From positions 1,798,001 through 1,862,000 of the forward strand of contig NZ_LDPY01000001.1 of NCBI RefSeq assembly GCF_001038505.1: a DNA stretch of 64,000 nt, in the 5' to 3' direction. Position numbers and translations under genes: made by a program. Below the pieces are notes generated by a model that saw only the letters and a program-made list of their open reading frames with translations, was not told where the DNA came from and made no database searches. The stretch's first letter is position 1; each line of letters starts with the position of its first letter. Source of the DNA: Puniceibacterium sp. IMCC21224. GTDB taxonomy: Bacteria > Pseudomonadota > Alphaproteobacteria > Rhodobacterales > Rhodobacteraceae. Shown one piece after another: positions 46,827-55,250 of the stretch.

Positions 46827-47614
46827 GCGCTCTCTCCTTGTCTTACGGCGCGGCCATCCACGATGTGAATACCGCATTCTTCCTTGTCAGCGCCGCGCCA
46901 GCGACCGGCGCGGGGGTCTTCACCCTCGGCCACCTTGGACGTGCAAGGCGCGCAGCCGATCGACGGGTATCCCTGTGCCACCAGCGGATGCCGGGGCAGG
47001 CGGTTTTCGTCCATATAGGCGCGGACATCCTCGGGGGCCCAATGGGCCAGCGGGTTCACCTTGATCCGTCCGGTCGGCTCATCCAGTTCAAAGAATTCAA
47101 GCGCGGCGCGGCTGCCCGACTGGAACCGTTTGCGCCCGGTGATCCAGCCGTCAAACCCCTGCAACGCAGCCTCAAGCGGCACGGTCTTGCGCAGGGCGCA
47201 GCAGGCGTCCGTGTCCGAAAACCGCAGCGCACCATAGGGATCGCGTGCCTTCAGCGTTTCGTCGTCCGTCCTGAGGATGCGAACATCGCGCAGACCGAGT
47301 CGTTCGGCAACCTCGGCTTGGTAGACCAGCGTTTCGGCGAACAGAAGCCGGGTGTCGATGAACAGCACCGGGGTACGATTGTCGACCATCGCGACCAGAT
47401 GCAACAACGCCACGGATTCGGCGCCAAAACTCGACACCATGGCGATGCGCCCGGCCTCGGGATCGGTGAGCGCGCCGCGCAGCACATCCGTCGCCCCGTG
47501 GTGACGATAGCGGCTGTTCAGCGCGGCGACGCGGGCGCGCAATGCTTCGGTTTCTGCCTCGTCTGTTACCAGGGTGCTCTTGGTCAATAGTTCTGGCGTA
47601 CGATCATGCCGCAT
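46823..47614 (-). CDS. cysH: Adenylyl-sulfate (APS) reductase
   Basis: 263 residues. Reduces APS (rather than PAPS) to sulfite with thioredoxin. Evidence for the APS type: the [4Fe-4S] cysteine pairs Cys138-Cys139 (DACCALRK) and Cys221-x-x-Cys224 (IGCAPCTSKV), plus the catalytic tail Cys in EECGIH at 247. VSSFGAESVALLHL is the nucleotide-binding PP motif. It overlaps cysI by 11 bp and DUF934 by 4 bp. Confidence 0.96.
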   Translation of the reverse strand: MRHDRTPELLTKSTLVTDEAETEALRARVAALNSRYRHHGATDVLRGALTDPEAGRIAMVSSFGAESVALLHLVAMVDNRTPVLFIDTRLLFAETLVYQAEVAERLGLRDVRILRTDDETLKARDPYGALRFSDTDACCALRKTVPLEAALQGFDGWITGRKRFQSGSRAALEFFELDEPTGRIKVNPLAHWAPEDVRAYMDENRLPRHPLVAQGYPSIGCAPCTSKVAEGEDPRAGRWRGADKEECGIHIVDGRAVRQGESA

Positions 47615-49274
47615 CTCGGACCACCTCTTTGTCGGGATAAAGCGCCGCCTTGAACGGTGCCATGCCAGTGCGGCGGAAGGTTTCGATAAAGGTCTCGTCC
47701 GCGTTCAGGCGGATGTCGAGATACCCCGCCACCAAACGTTCGATTGCGGGCACGATTTCATCGGCGGAAAATCCGGGGCCGGCGCGTTGTCCAACCTTGG
47801 CAGTCTCGGTGTGGTCGCCGCCCAGCGTGATCTGGTAGTTTTCAACCCCGGCGCGGTCGAGGCCAAGAATGCCGATGTGACCGACGTGGTGATGGCCGCA
47901 AGCGTTGATGCACCCCGAGATCTTGATTTTCAGATCACCGATCTCGTGTTCAAGTTTCAGATCGTCGAACCGGGTCGCGATTTCCTGCGCGATTGGGATG
48001 CTGCGGGCGGTGGCCAGGGCGCAGTAATCCATGCCGGGGCAGGCGATGATATCCGAGATCAGGCCGATGTTGGCGGTCCCCAACCCGTTCTGTTGCAGGA
48101 TTGCATGGATCTGCGGCAGGTCGGATTTGTGCACATGCGGCAGCACGACGTTCTGCTCGTGGCTGATGCGCAGTTCGTTGTGGCTGTATCGTTCGGCCAG
48201 ATCCGCCATCACCCGCATCTGTTCGGCACTCGCATCGCCCGGCGTGGCGCCATGCGCCTTGAGGCTGATCTGCACAATCGCATGATCGGCGTCGCGGTGC
48301 GGTGACAGGTTGGTATCGGCCCATGAGCGGAATACCGGATCTTTGGCGCGCGCCAGATCGTAGCTGTCCAAAGCGGCAGTTTTCAGGGCAGGCGCGGCGA
48401 ATTGCGCCTCGATATCGGCCAGCATCTGCTGGTCGGTGCCGGAAAACGCCGGGCGCAACTCGGCAAAGCGGGCTTCGACCAGATCGCGGATCGCTTCGAT
48501 CCCATGCTCGTGCACAGTGATCTTGATCCGTGACTTGTACTTGTTGTCCCGCCGTCCCAGCAGGTTCCAGACGCTGACCACCGCTTCGAGATAGGGTAGC
48601 AGATCGGCGCGGGGCAGGAAATCGCGCACCACCTTGCCGATCATCGGAGTCCGGCCCAGACCACCACCAACAAGCACCTCGAACCCGGCTTCGCCGTCGC
48701 GCTTGACCATGCGCAGGCCGACATCATGCGCACGCGTTACAGCGCGATCATTGGGGCTGCCGGTGACGGCTACCTTGAACTTGCGCGGCAAGAACTGGAA
48801 TTCCGGGTGGTCGGTGGACCATTGCCGGATTAGTTCGGCCACCGGACGCGGATCGGCAATTTCGTCCGCTGCGGCACCAGCGAAATGGTCCGCCGTCACG
48901 TTGCGGATGGTGTTGCCCGAGGTCTGGATCGCATGCATCTGCACCTCGGCCAATGCATCCAGCATGTCGGGGACGTCGCGCAGCTCGGGCCAGTTATACT
49001 GGATATTCTGGCGGGTGGTGAAATGGCCGTACCCCTTGTCCCAGCGTTCAGCGATATAGGCCAACTGCCGCATCTGGCCGCCGTTCAGCGTGCCATAGGG
49101 GATTGCGACCCGCAGCATGTAGGCATGCAATTGCAGATAGAGGCCGTTCATCAGGCGCAGTGGCTTGAACTCATCCTCGGTCAGGGCACCGCTGACGCGG
49201 CGCTCGACCTGGGCGCGGAACTGTGCGTTACGCTCGGCTACAAAGGCGGCGTCAAAGTCGGTATAGCTGTACAT
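47604..49274 (-). CDS. cysI: Sulfite/nitrite reductase hemoprotein, siroheme type
   Basis: 556 residues from the ATG with AAGGA seven bases upstream. Six-electron reduction of sulfite to sulfide. Siroheme/[4Fe-4S] ligands are in CPGMDYCALATARS and SGCINACGHHHVGH. Two ferredoxin-like half domains are present (RQNIQYNWPELRDVPDML; EQNVVLPHV). With no cysJ, the donor is likely ferredoxin. Operon order is cysG-DUF2849-cysI-cysH-DUF934. A ferredoxin nitrite reductase role cannot be excluded, but the cysH context favours sulfite. Confidence 0.93.
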   Translation of the reverse strand: MYSYTDFDAAFVAERNAQFRAQVERRVSGALTEDEFKPLRLMNGLYLQLHAYMLRVAIPYGTLNGGQMRQLAYIAERWDKGYGHFTTRQNIQYNWPELRDVPDMLDALAEVQMHAIQTSGNTIRNVTADHFAGAAADEIADPRPVAELIRQWSTDHPEFQFLPRKFKVAVTGSPNDRAVTRAHDVGLRMVKRDGEAGFEVLVGGGLGRTPMIGKVVRDFLPRADLLPYLEAVVSVWNLLGRRDNKYKSRIKITVHEHGIEAIRDLVEARFAELRPAFSGTDQQMLADIEAQFAAPALKTAALDSYDLARAKDPVFRSWADTNLSPHRDADHAIVQISLKAHGATPGDASAEQMRVMADLAERYSHNELRISHEQNVVLPHVHKSDLPQIHAILQQNGLGTANIGLISDIIACPGMDYCALATARSIPIAQEIATRFDDLKLEHEIGDLKIKISGCINACGHHHVGHIGILGLDRAGVENYQITLGGDHTETAKVGQRAGPGFSADEIVPAIERLVAGYLDIRLNADETFIETFRRTGMAPFKAALYPDKEVVRDAA

Positions 49275-49360
49275 CGTCGGATCCTTTTTGCATGGCGCCG
49301 GCAGGGGCGTGGCGCTGTGTCCCACCGGGGGGGCGCCTGAAAACCTATAGGTTTTTCGCG

Positions 49361-49657
49361 TCAACCTGCCTGTTTGCCGTGGTGATAGTTCGAGGGGCCG
49401 GTACGGCGGAATTCCTCGCGGAAATGGGTCGGCTGCGGGCCTGATGCGTCGGCACTGACGTCAGCCAGATAGACGCCCACAGCTTCGGCGCTGCGCGACT
49501 GCGCATCCAGCAGCCGAATCTGCGCCACAGCCTCATCGGTGATGACTTCGGCCTCGGCGAGATGCCGGGTCCACTGATCATTCTCGGCCAGATAGATCAC
49601 GTCGCCCTCAAGCAACGCGTTGGCGGTCACAACCTTGGGGGTAAAATCACGGGGCAT
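49361..49657 (-). CDS. DUF2849 protein
   Basis: 98 residues, starting one base inside the cysG stop (TGATG). Begins MPRDFTPKVVTANALLEGDV and contains an aromatic YLAENDQWTRHLAEAEVI stretch; no catalytic residues are obvious. Found between cysG and cysI in many Rhodobacteraceae and Rhizobiales, so an accessory of sulfite reductase or siroheme delivery is inferred. Confidence 0.88.
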   Translation of the reverse strand: MPRDFTPKVVTANALLEGDVIYLAENDQWTRHLAEAEVITDEAVAQIRLLDAQSRSAEAVGVYLADVSADASGPQPTHFREEFRRTGPSNYHHGKQAG

Positions 49658-51051
49658 CAGGCAAACTCCTGCTGTTTGATCTCGGAAAGGGTGGCCATCG
49701 CGGCGCGTGGCGCCAGGCCGTAAAGGGTAAGCGCCGGACCAGAGAGCCCTGCCGCAGTCAGATCTGCGGGCAGACTGGCCAGGGTTGACGCGATCACGCG
49801 CTGATCGGCGCGCGAGGCATTCTCGATCACTGTGACAGGTGTTGCAGGATCTGCGCCGTGCATGATCAGGCGACCCTGAATGAACCGCGCGGCCTTTTTG
49901 CCCATGTAGATCGCGGCAACTTCGCCGGACCGCGCCAGGGTTTTCCAGTCGTGATCTGCGAACCCCTTCATGTCGTGCCCGGTCAGGAAACGGACCGAAG
50001 CGTTGCGGTCGCGCCGCGTCAGGCTCTGTCCGATGCTGGCCACCGCAGCCGAGGCCGCCGTGATACCCGGCACGATATGCCATGTTACATCCGCTTCGGC
50101 GCAGGCGTCGATCTCTTCATCGAGGCGGCCAAAGATCGTGGCGTCGCCACCTTTCAGCCGCACCACCTGCGCGCCTGTCCGGGCATGTCGCACGATCAGC
50201 GCGTTGATCTCATCCTGTGACATCGACGGGCCAAAGCCCTCTTTGCCGGCGTCGACCAGCACCGCTTCGCGCCGTGCCAGTTCCAGGATTTCGGGGCTGA
50301 TCAGCCGGTCGTGGATCACCACATCCGCTTCGTCCAGCGCCCGCCGCGCCTTGAGCGTCAGCAATTCCGGGTCGCCGGGACCGGCGCCGACAAAGGCGAC
50401 ATGGCCCGGTCGGGCCTCAATCGTCAGATGCCGGTCAAGCAGCCGATCCAGCGTCTCGGCAACGGCATCCTCGCCCTGGTCCAGCGCCCGGGGGCCGTCG
50501 CGAAAGTAATAGTCTGCCCAAAAATCCCGCCGTTTGCGGCCCATCGGCAGCGCGTCCGCCACCTTGCGAAACGCCTTGCCAATCCGCGCCAGCGTACCGA
50601 GCCCAACGGGCAGGCGTGCCTCAAGATCGGCCTTGATCGCACGGGCCAGTACCGGCGCGGCCCCCTCGGTGCCGATGGCAACGGTCACAGGATCACGGTC
50701 GACGATGGCAGGGGTGATGAATTGACTGTCTTCGAGATTATCAACGATGTTGATCAATGCCCCCTCGGCGCGGGCGATGGCGCTGGTGCGGGCATCGGCA
50801 ACGGCATCCTCGTCAGCGGCGTAAAAGAGGACGGCACCAATTGCATCGCCGGATTGCATCGCGCGACGTTGCAGGTCAAGACGGCCGGCTGTCGCCCAAT
50901 CGGCAATCTCGGGCGCCGGATCTGTCGCAAAGACGGTAAGATGTGCGTTGGTCTTCAGCAGTAGCCGCAACTTGGCCAGTGCCGCATCGCCACCACCGGA
51001 CAAAACCACGCGCCGACCTGAAAGGGCGACGAAGATCGGGAAATGTTGCAT
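49657..51051 (-). CDS. cysG: Siroheme synthase CysG (multifunctional)
   Basis: 464 residues. N-terminal dehydrogenase/ferrochelatase part (1-210, PIFVALSGRRVVLSGGGDAA) and C-terminal uroporphyrinogen III methyltransferase (from about 213: FVGAGPGDPELLTLKA, VRLKGGDATIFGRLDEE, VVPGITAASAA). Makes siroheme for CysI. The ATG at 51051 with GGAGA upstream is preferred over a TTG 6 bp earlier. First gene of the cys operon; its promoter region is shared with a divergent Lrp-type gene. Confidence 0.96.
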   Translation of the reverse strand: MQHFPIFVALSGRRVVLSGGGDAALAKLRLLLKTNAHLTVFATDPAPEIADWATAGRLDLQRRAMQSGDAIGAVLFYAADEDAVADARTSAIARAEGALINIVDNLEDSQFITPAIVDRDPVTVAIGTEGAAPVLARAIKADLEARLPVGLGTLARIGKAFRKVADALPMGRKRRDFWADYYFRDGPRALDQGEDAVAETLDRLLDRHLTIEARPGHVAFVGAGPGDPELLTLKARRALDEADVVIHDRLISPEILELARREAVLVDAGKEGFGPSMSQDEINALIVRHARTGAQVVRLKGGDATIFGRLDEEIDACAEADVTWHIVPGITAASAAVASIGQSLTRRDRNASVRFLTGHDMKGFADHDWKTLARSGEVAAIYMGKKAARFIQGRLIMHGADPATPVTVIENASRADQRVIASTLASLPADLTAAGLSGPALTLYGLAPRAAMATLSEIKQQEFA

Positions 51052-51125
51052 GGTCAAGTCTCCAACTTTTGTCTGCCGTCTCCGCTTAGATATAGAATTT
51101 CTTCCCGTATTTTGGCTAGTGCCTT

Positions 51126-51151
51126 GCTAAAACAAGGATGTTTGTTCTAGC
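51126..51151. promoter_or_regulatory. Inverted repeat in the cysG / Lrp divergent promoter
   Basis: GCTAAAACAA-N6-TTGTTCTAGC, ten-base arms with one mismatch, in the 150 bp between cysG (minus) and the Lrp/AsnC gene (plus). Probable operator for the divergent regulator; both genes lie within a short distance of it. Confidence 0.5.
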
Positions 51152-51201
51152 GTGACGCCAAAGGCGAACGTTTGGTTTCGTTGCGGCGCAAAAGGTGGGA
51201 T

Positions 51202-51660
51202 ATGGTTCGCATTGACGACACGGATCGAAAAATTCTGATCGCCCTGCAACAGGATGCGGGTCAATCGCTGGACGATATCGCGAAATCTGTGGGGTCCTCA
51301 AAGACACCCGTGTGGAACCGGATCCGCAAATTGCGCGAGGCCGGCGTGATTGGCCCGCAGACCGTGGTTCTGGATGCCGAGGCTTTGGGATTTGAGGCGT
51401 GCTTTTTTGTGCTGATCCGCACATCTGAACATGAAGCCGACTGGCAACAGGCATTCCTGCGAGCGCTTCAGGAACGCCCCGAGGTACAGGAAGCCCACCG
51501 GCTGGCGGGGGACATCGACTATATCCTCAAGGTGCGGGTTCGTAACGCGCGTGCCTATGACGCATTTTATCAGGCGCTGATATCCGAGGTGCGGGTCCAC
51601 AACGTCACCGCGCTCTTGTCGATGGAAGAGATCAAGTCGACGACGGCGTTGCCACTGTGA
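51202..51660 (+). CDS. Lrp/AsnC family transcriptional regulator
   Basis: 152 residues: N-terminal helix-turn-helix (DDTDRKILIALQQDAGQSL; SSKTPVWNRIRKLREAGVI) and C-terminal RAM effector domain (EVQEAHRLAGDIDYILKVRV). Divergent from cysG and separated by an inverted repeat, so it likely controls siroheme/sulfite reductase genes, perhaps in response to a sulfur amino acid. The effector is not identifiable from sequence. Confidence 0.93.
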   Translation: MVRIDDTDRKILIALQQDAGQSLDDIAKSVGSSKTPVWNRIRKLREAGVIGPQTVVLDAEALGFEACFFVLIRTSEHEADWQQAFLRALQERPEVQEAHRLAGDIDYILKVRVRNARAYDAFYQALISEVRVHNVTALLSMEEIKSTTALPL

Positions 51661-51966
51661 TCTGGTCTATCGGATTAGCTGGCGCGCCCCGCGATAACGG
51701 GCGATCTGTATCTGCTTTTGGGTGGTGACGCGGTAGCAGGCCATCCATGAGATGCCTTGCGCGGGATGGGTGGGATTGTCACCCCTCTTGGCCAAGTCGA
51801 CAGGCGACATCATCCGAGTATGACGACCTAGTTTGTGGCCCTGCCGAGGTCGGGCGGTGCTGTTTCGCCGAAATTTCCGGTAATTCGGTCGATTGAGATG
51901 TGATGGCACACTCAAATACTGTGCCATCACAGAGGTCGCAGAGCTAGTTAGCCCGGCCCTGGTGCC
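51661..51966. repeat. Gap holding a perfect 12-bp inverted repeat
   Basis: At 51899-51931 TGTGATGGCACA and TGTGCCATCACA flank a nine-base loop. It lies 36 bp past the TctC-like stop, but has no T-run on the minus strand, so it is not a standard terminator. A minus-strand frame of 87 codons (51667-51930, with RHTRMMSPVDLAKRGDN) fills the remainder; its product is unrecognised and could be a transposase fragment. It might mark an old insertion end. Confidence 0.5.
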
Positions 51967-52926
51967 TCATTTTCTGAGGCCGGCAGCTTCGATGACTTTG
52001 TCCCATTTCTCAACTTCTACGTTAAAGAACGCCTCCATCTCTTCGGGCGTGCTGTGGACCAGTTTGGCACCCATTCCTGCCATGCGCTCTCTGAGGGCCT
52101 CATCCGAAACCGCGACGGCCAGACCTTCGTTCAGGGCGGCCACGACGCTGTCATCGGTCGCTGTTGGAACCATAACGCCGTACCATGTTGAATACGCGTA
52201 GCCTTCGACGGTGTCAGAGACCAGCGGCACGCCGATATCGCTCGGGGCTTCGTCGGTGAGGGCAATCATCCGGATTTTGCCCGCTTCAAGCATGGCTGTC
52301 AGCGATGGAATCGAGCTGAGCGACATATCAACCGCGCCCGCCGCAAGATCGACGATGGCCGGGGCAGAGCCCTTGTAAGGAATATGCTCGATCTCGACAC
52401 CGGTCGCGAGTTTGAACATCTCGAACCCAAGGTGAGCGGCAGCACCTGTCCCCGCCGAGCCAAAGTTCAGCTCTCCGGGATGCTCCTTGGCGTATGCGAT
52501 CAGCTCAGCAACGTTTTGCACCTCGAGGTCGTTGTTGACGACCATCGCATGCGGGCTTTTCGACACCAGACCAACCGAGCGCAATTGCTTGGCGATTTCG
52601 GTGTTGCCGTCCATCAGCGGGCGGATCACCACGTTCCCGGCAGCGGCAAAAAATATGGTCTGCCCGTCGGGATCAGACGAAGCGACATGCTGTGCGCCGA
52701 TAATCCCACCAGCGCCGCCCATATTTTCGACGATGACCGGCTGGCCAAGGAATTCACCAAGACGCTGCGCGATTTCGCGGCCCACCAGATCGACGGGGCC
52801 GCCCGGCGCAAACGCAACGATCATGCGCACCGGCTGATCTGGGCGCCAATCCTCGGCGTAGGCGGCTGAGCCTGCCAGCAGTGTCGTAGTGACCCCCGCC
52901 ATCACGATTTTCATGAAATTCTTCAT
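51967..52926 (-). CDS. Tripartite tricarboxylate transporter (TTT) solute-binding protein
   Basis: 319-residue TctC/Bug family periplasmic binding protein. Signal peptide 1-24 (cleavage after AYA), then PVRMIVAFAPGGPVDLVGREI, IVENMGGAGGIIGA and FGSAGTGAAAHLG, which build the carboxylate pocket. AGGGAG lies seven bases before the start. The membrane subunits TctA and TctB are not adjacent, so it is an orphan or served by a remote system. The neighbour upstream is the Pht5-like gene. Confidence 0.93.
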   Translation of the reverse strand: MKNFMKIVMAGVTTTLLAGSAAYAEDWRPDQPVRMIVAFAPGGPVDLVGREIAQRLGEFLGQPVIVENMGGAGGIIGAQHVASSDPDGQTIFFAAAGNVVIRPLMDGNTEIAKQLRSVGLVSKSPHAMVVNNDLEVQNVAELIAYAKEHPGELNFGSAGTGAAAHLGFEMFKLATGVEIEHIPYKGSAPAIVDLAAGAVDMSLSSIPSLTAMLEAGKIRMIALTDEAPSDIGVPLVSDTVEGYAYSTWYGVMVPTATDDSVVAALNEGLAVAVSDEALRERMAGMGAKLVHSTPEEMEAFFNVEVEKWDKVIEAAGLRK

Positions 52927-52984
52927 TGTCTCTCTCCCTTATGAAGTTTCTGATTATGGATCTGTTCGTTCTCTTGTCAGTCGA

Positions 52985-53824
52985 TCATCCGAGGCCATTG
53001 CAACTGTAAAGATTGTCGACATTTGCTGTCTTGCGGATTATGCCCTGTCGCCGTGCGCAAGCGATCGCAAGGCTCAGGCTTGGCTCCACCGCCTTTCGCC
53101 CGAATGGTGTTGGGTTCCCAGCCATCTTAATGCTGGTTTCAAGCGCCTGTATGAAGTTGGTCACCACCAACGGGTGTCGAGCGGCAAAGGTGCGCGGAAC
53201 CGTCATGACATGATTGATCTGGATGGCGCTTTCGCGCTGGCACCATGTTTTGCCTGCGCTGTGCGGATTGGGGATCACGGGCACAAAATCGTACCCATCG
53301 GGGGCGGCGCGTAGCACCGCTGCGTCCAGCGCGCCGTTGTTCAGCATCTCTTCGGCGGTGAGGCCATCCGGGGCGGGGCTGACATTCGCCGGGTTGTCGA
53401 AATTGTCCAGATGCGGCTCTTCGAATGTGACCCAGGTGATATCGTTCCGGCTAACCCCGTGCTCGCGTTCGAGGATGTCGCGCAGCCATGTCACCGTCGT
53501 GACCGGATACGCACGCACTCCGATCCGTTTGCCTGCCAGATCGGCCGGGTGTCGGATGGGGCCGCCCGCTTTGCAGAACAAATGGGCATGCTGATAGCCG
53601 CCCAAAACAACCGCTGGAAGCAGCGCCAGCGGGGCCTCGCGTTCATGCGCCATGAGAAAGGTCATGATCGGAAATTCAGCGATATCAATATGAAGATCGC
53701 GCGCGAATTTACGAAAATGCGTCACAGGGCGACCCGGCAGAAAGTCAACATCAAGATCCGGGTTAGGGGTGTCCCTGAAAAACCGCGTACCGGGGTAATT
53801 GCCCAAGAGTGCTGAAATTTTCAC
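52985..53824 (-). CDS. Pht5-like / periplasmic-binding fold protein
   Basis: 279 residues without a signal peptide. Resembles 4,5-dihydroxyphthalate decarboxylase-like proteins of the SBP_bac-3 fold: EFPIMTFLMAHEREAPLALLP, GPIRHPADLAGKRIGVRAYPVTT and WCQRESAIQINHVMTV. Such proteins are either soluble decarboxylases of aromatic acids or binding proteins. Co-oriented with the TTT binding protein (58 bp), suggesting a shared aromatic-acid or related substrate. Confidence 0.75.
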   Translation of the reverse strand: MKISALLGNYPGTRFFRDTPNPDLDVDFLPGRPVTHFRKFARDLHIDIAEFPIMTFLMAHEREAPLALLPAVVLGGYQHAHLFCKAGGPIRHPADLAGKRIGVRAYPVTTVTWLRDILEREHGVSRNDITWVTFEEPHLDNFDNPANVSPAPDGLTAEEMLNNGALDAAVLRAAPDGYDFVPVIPNPHSAGKTWCQRESAIQINHVMTVPRTFAARHPLVVTNFIQALETSIKMAGNPTPFGRKAVEPSLSLAIACARRQGIIRKTANVDNLYSCNGLG

Positions 53825-54342
53825 TGCATCCTCGTTCTCGAAGCGTTGAAACCTGCGCCGGGCACTAGCCCAACAGTTCGATGCGTTGGGGCAAGACGCG
53901 TTGACTGATCTCGCGACAGATGGACCCGGCCGCGCGCCCGTTTAGAAGCCTGTGGGGCAGGGCAGCGGTGCCGACGCATTCGTTTCGCATTTATGGGCTT
54001 CCTCAGGGGATTTCCTATTTGCCGACAGGCTGACGCGCATGGCGTACAAGAGCCAGTCCATGACCCGCACCCGTCATTCAGGGACACCTTACCGCCTCTC
54101 TGATAAAATGCAACGTCATTTCAAAAAATGAATCTTGGAGCTTGTGGCTTGTTGCCAACTCTGTAAATTGAACCCGCGCTAGCGCCCTGCGACCAAGAGG
54201 GGATACCGATAATCTAATGTCAGAATGCGGTTTCCGAACGACACGAGTTCGCACGTGCCATGCTGACTGAAGCTAAAAGTGAACTGTGACAGTGAATTAG
54301 GGCGCGCTTCTCAAGCGGCGCTCGTAGGGGAAAAAGGGCGAA
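53825..54342. other. Intergenic region, possible decayed coding sequence
   Basis: About 520 bp between divergent genes, so it carries promoters in both directions. A minus-strand 41-codon frame at 53865-53990 (MRNECVGTAALPHRLLN onward) is of coding-like composition but has no clear start signal and no recognised family; it could be the tail of a lost gene. The 54100-54260 part is A+T rich. No repeat or RNA gene recognised. Confidence 0.4.
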
Positions 54343-55203
54343 ATGGGTAAAATTCAAAACGAACATGTTAAGCCAACGCATGACGAGGACCGGATTTCGC
54401 AACTGTTTGCTGGTCGCTACGGCGCATCTGATGCTGAGATGCCGGGGTATTGCGGGCAGGTTCTGGATACGATCCTGGGGCACAGTACTGTTCGATCCTA
54501 TCTGCCAGATCCGGTCGCAGAAGATGACATCAAGGTTGCGATCGCAGCCGCGCAATCCGCGCCGTCCTCGTCCATGCTTCAGCTTTGGAATGTGGTGACG
54601 GTCACTGACCCGGCACGCAAATCACGCCTGGCGGATTTGGCCAATCGGCAAAAACATATCTATGCCGCGCCATTGCTCATGGTCTGGATCTGCGACCTGT
54701 CCCGCTTGCGTCGGATGACGGAAACCGAAGGTGTCACTGCTGATGGGCTAGACTATATGGAGCTGTTTCTGACGTCGGTTGTCGATGTGACGCTTGCTGC
54801 GCAGAATGCTTGTGTGGCGCTGGAATCAATGGGGTATGGCACCTGCTACATCGGCTCGATGCGGAGCAATCCGATTGAATTGTCGGCCGAACTGAACCTG
54901 CCCAAAGGGGCGTTTTCGGTGTTCGGGCTTACGGTCGGGCGCGAAAATCCTGACCATCCTGCCTCGGTCAAACCCAGGCTGCCGCAGCGCACGGTGCGCC
55001 ATCACGAAACCTTTGACGCAGACAAGCAGGATCAGGACATCGAGACCTATAATGCCACGATGCGGATCTTTCAGGAGCAGCAGAACATGGCAGTCATGAA
55101 CTGGTCGCTTAAGTCCGCCGAACGCGTTGCGTCTGCCGAGGTTCTGAAAAACCGTGACAAGCTTCGGGGGTTTCTTGAGACGCTGGGCTTTTCGTTCAAG
55201 TAA
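54343..55203 (+). CDS. Nitroreductase family NAD(P)H-FMN oxidoreductase
   Basis: 286 residues, NfsA-like. Features: GHSTVRSYLPDPV near residue 45, SAPSSSMLQLWNV (FMN phosphate region), VDVTLAAQNACVALESMGYG and GLTVGRENPDHPASVKPRLP. Uses FMN to reduce nitro, quinone or flavin substrates; the C-terminal helix is long. AAGGGCG lies just before the start. Divergent from the TTT/Pht5-like pair. Confidence 0.9.
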   Translation: MGKIQNEHVKPTHDEDRISQLFAGRYGASDAEMPGYCGQVLDTILGHSTVRSYLPDPVAEDDIKVAIAAAQSAPSSSMLQLWNVVTVTDPARKSRLADLANRQKHIYAAPLLMVWICDLSRLRRMTETEGVTADGLDYMELFLTSVVDVTLAAQNACVALESMGYGTCYIGSMRSNPIELSAELNLPKGAFSVFGLTVGRENPDHPASVKPRLPQRTVRHHETFDADKQDQDIETYNATMRIFQEQQNMAVMNWSLKSAERVASAEVLKNRDKLRGFLETLGFSFK

Positions 55204-55250
55204 CCAGATTTTGCGGCGACGGGCGCTTTGGGCGATTGCTGCGGTTAGTG

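Noticed and set aside
51667..51930. 87-codon minus frame after the Lrp gene
   Set aside because: Suggestive of a transposase tail but not recognised well enough to call; begins exactly within the inverted repeat. Left as part of the gap description.
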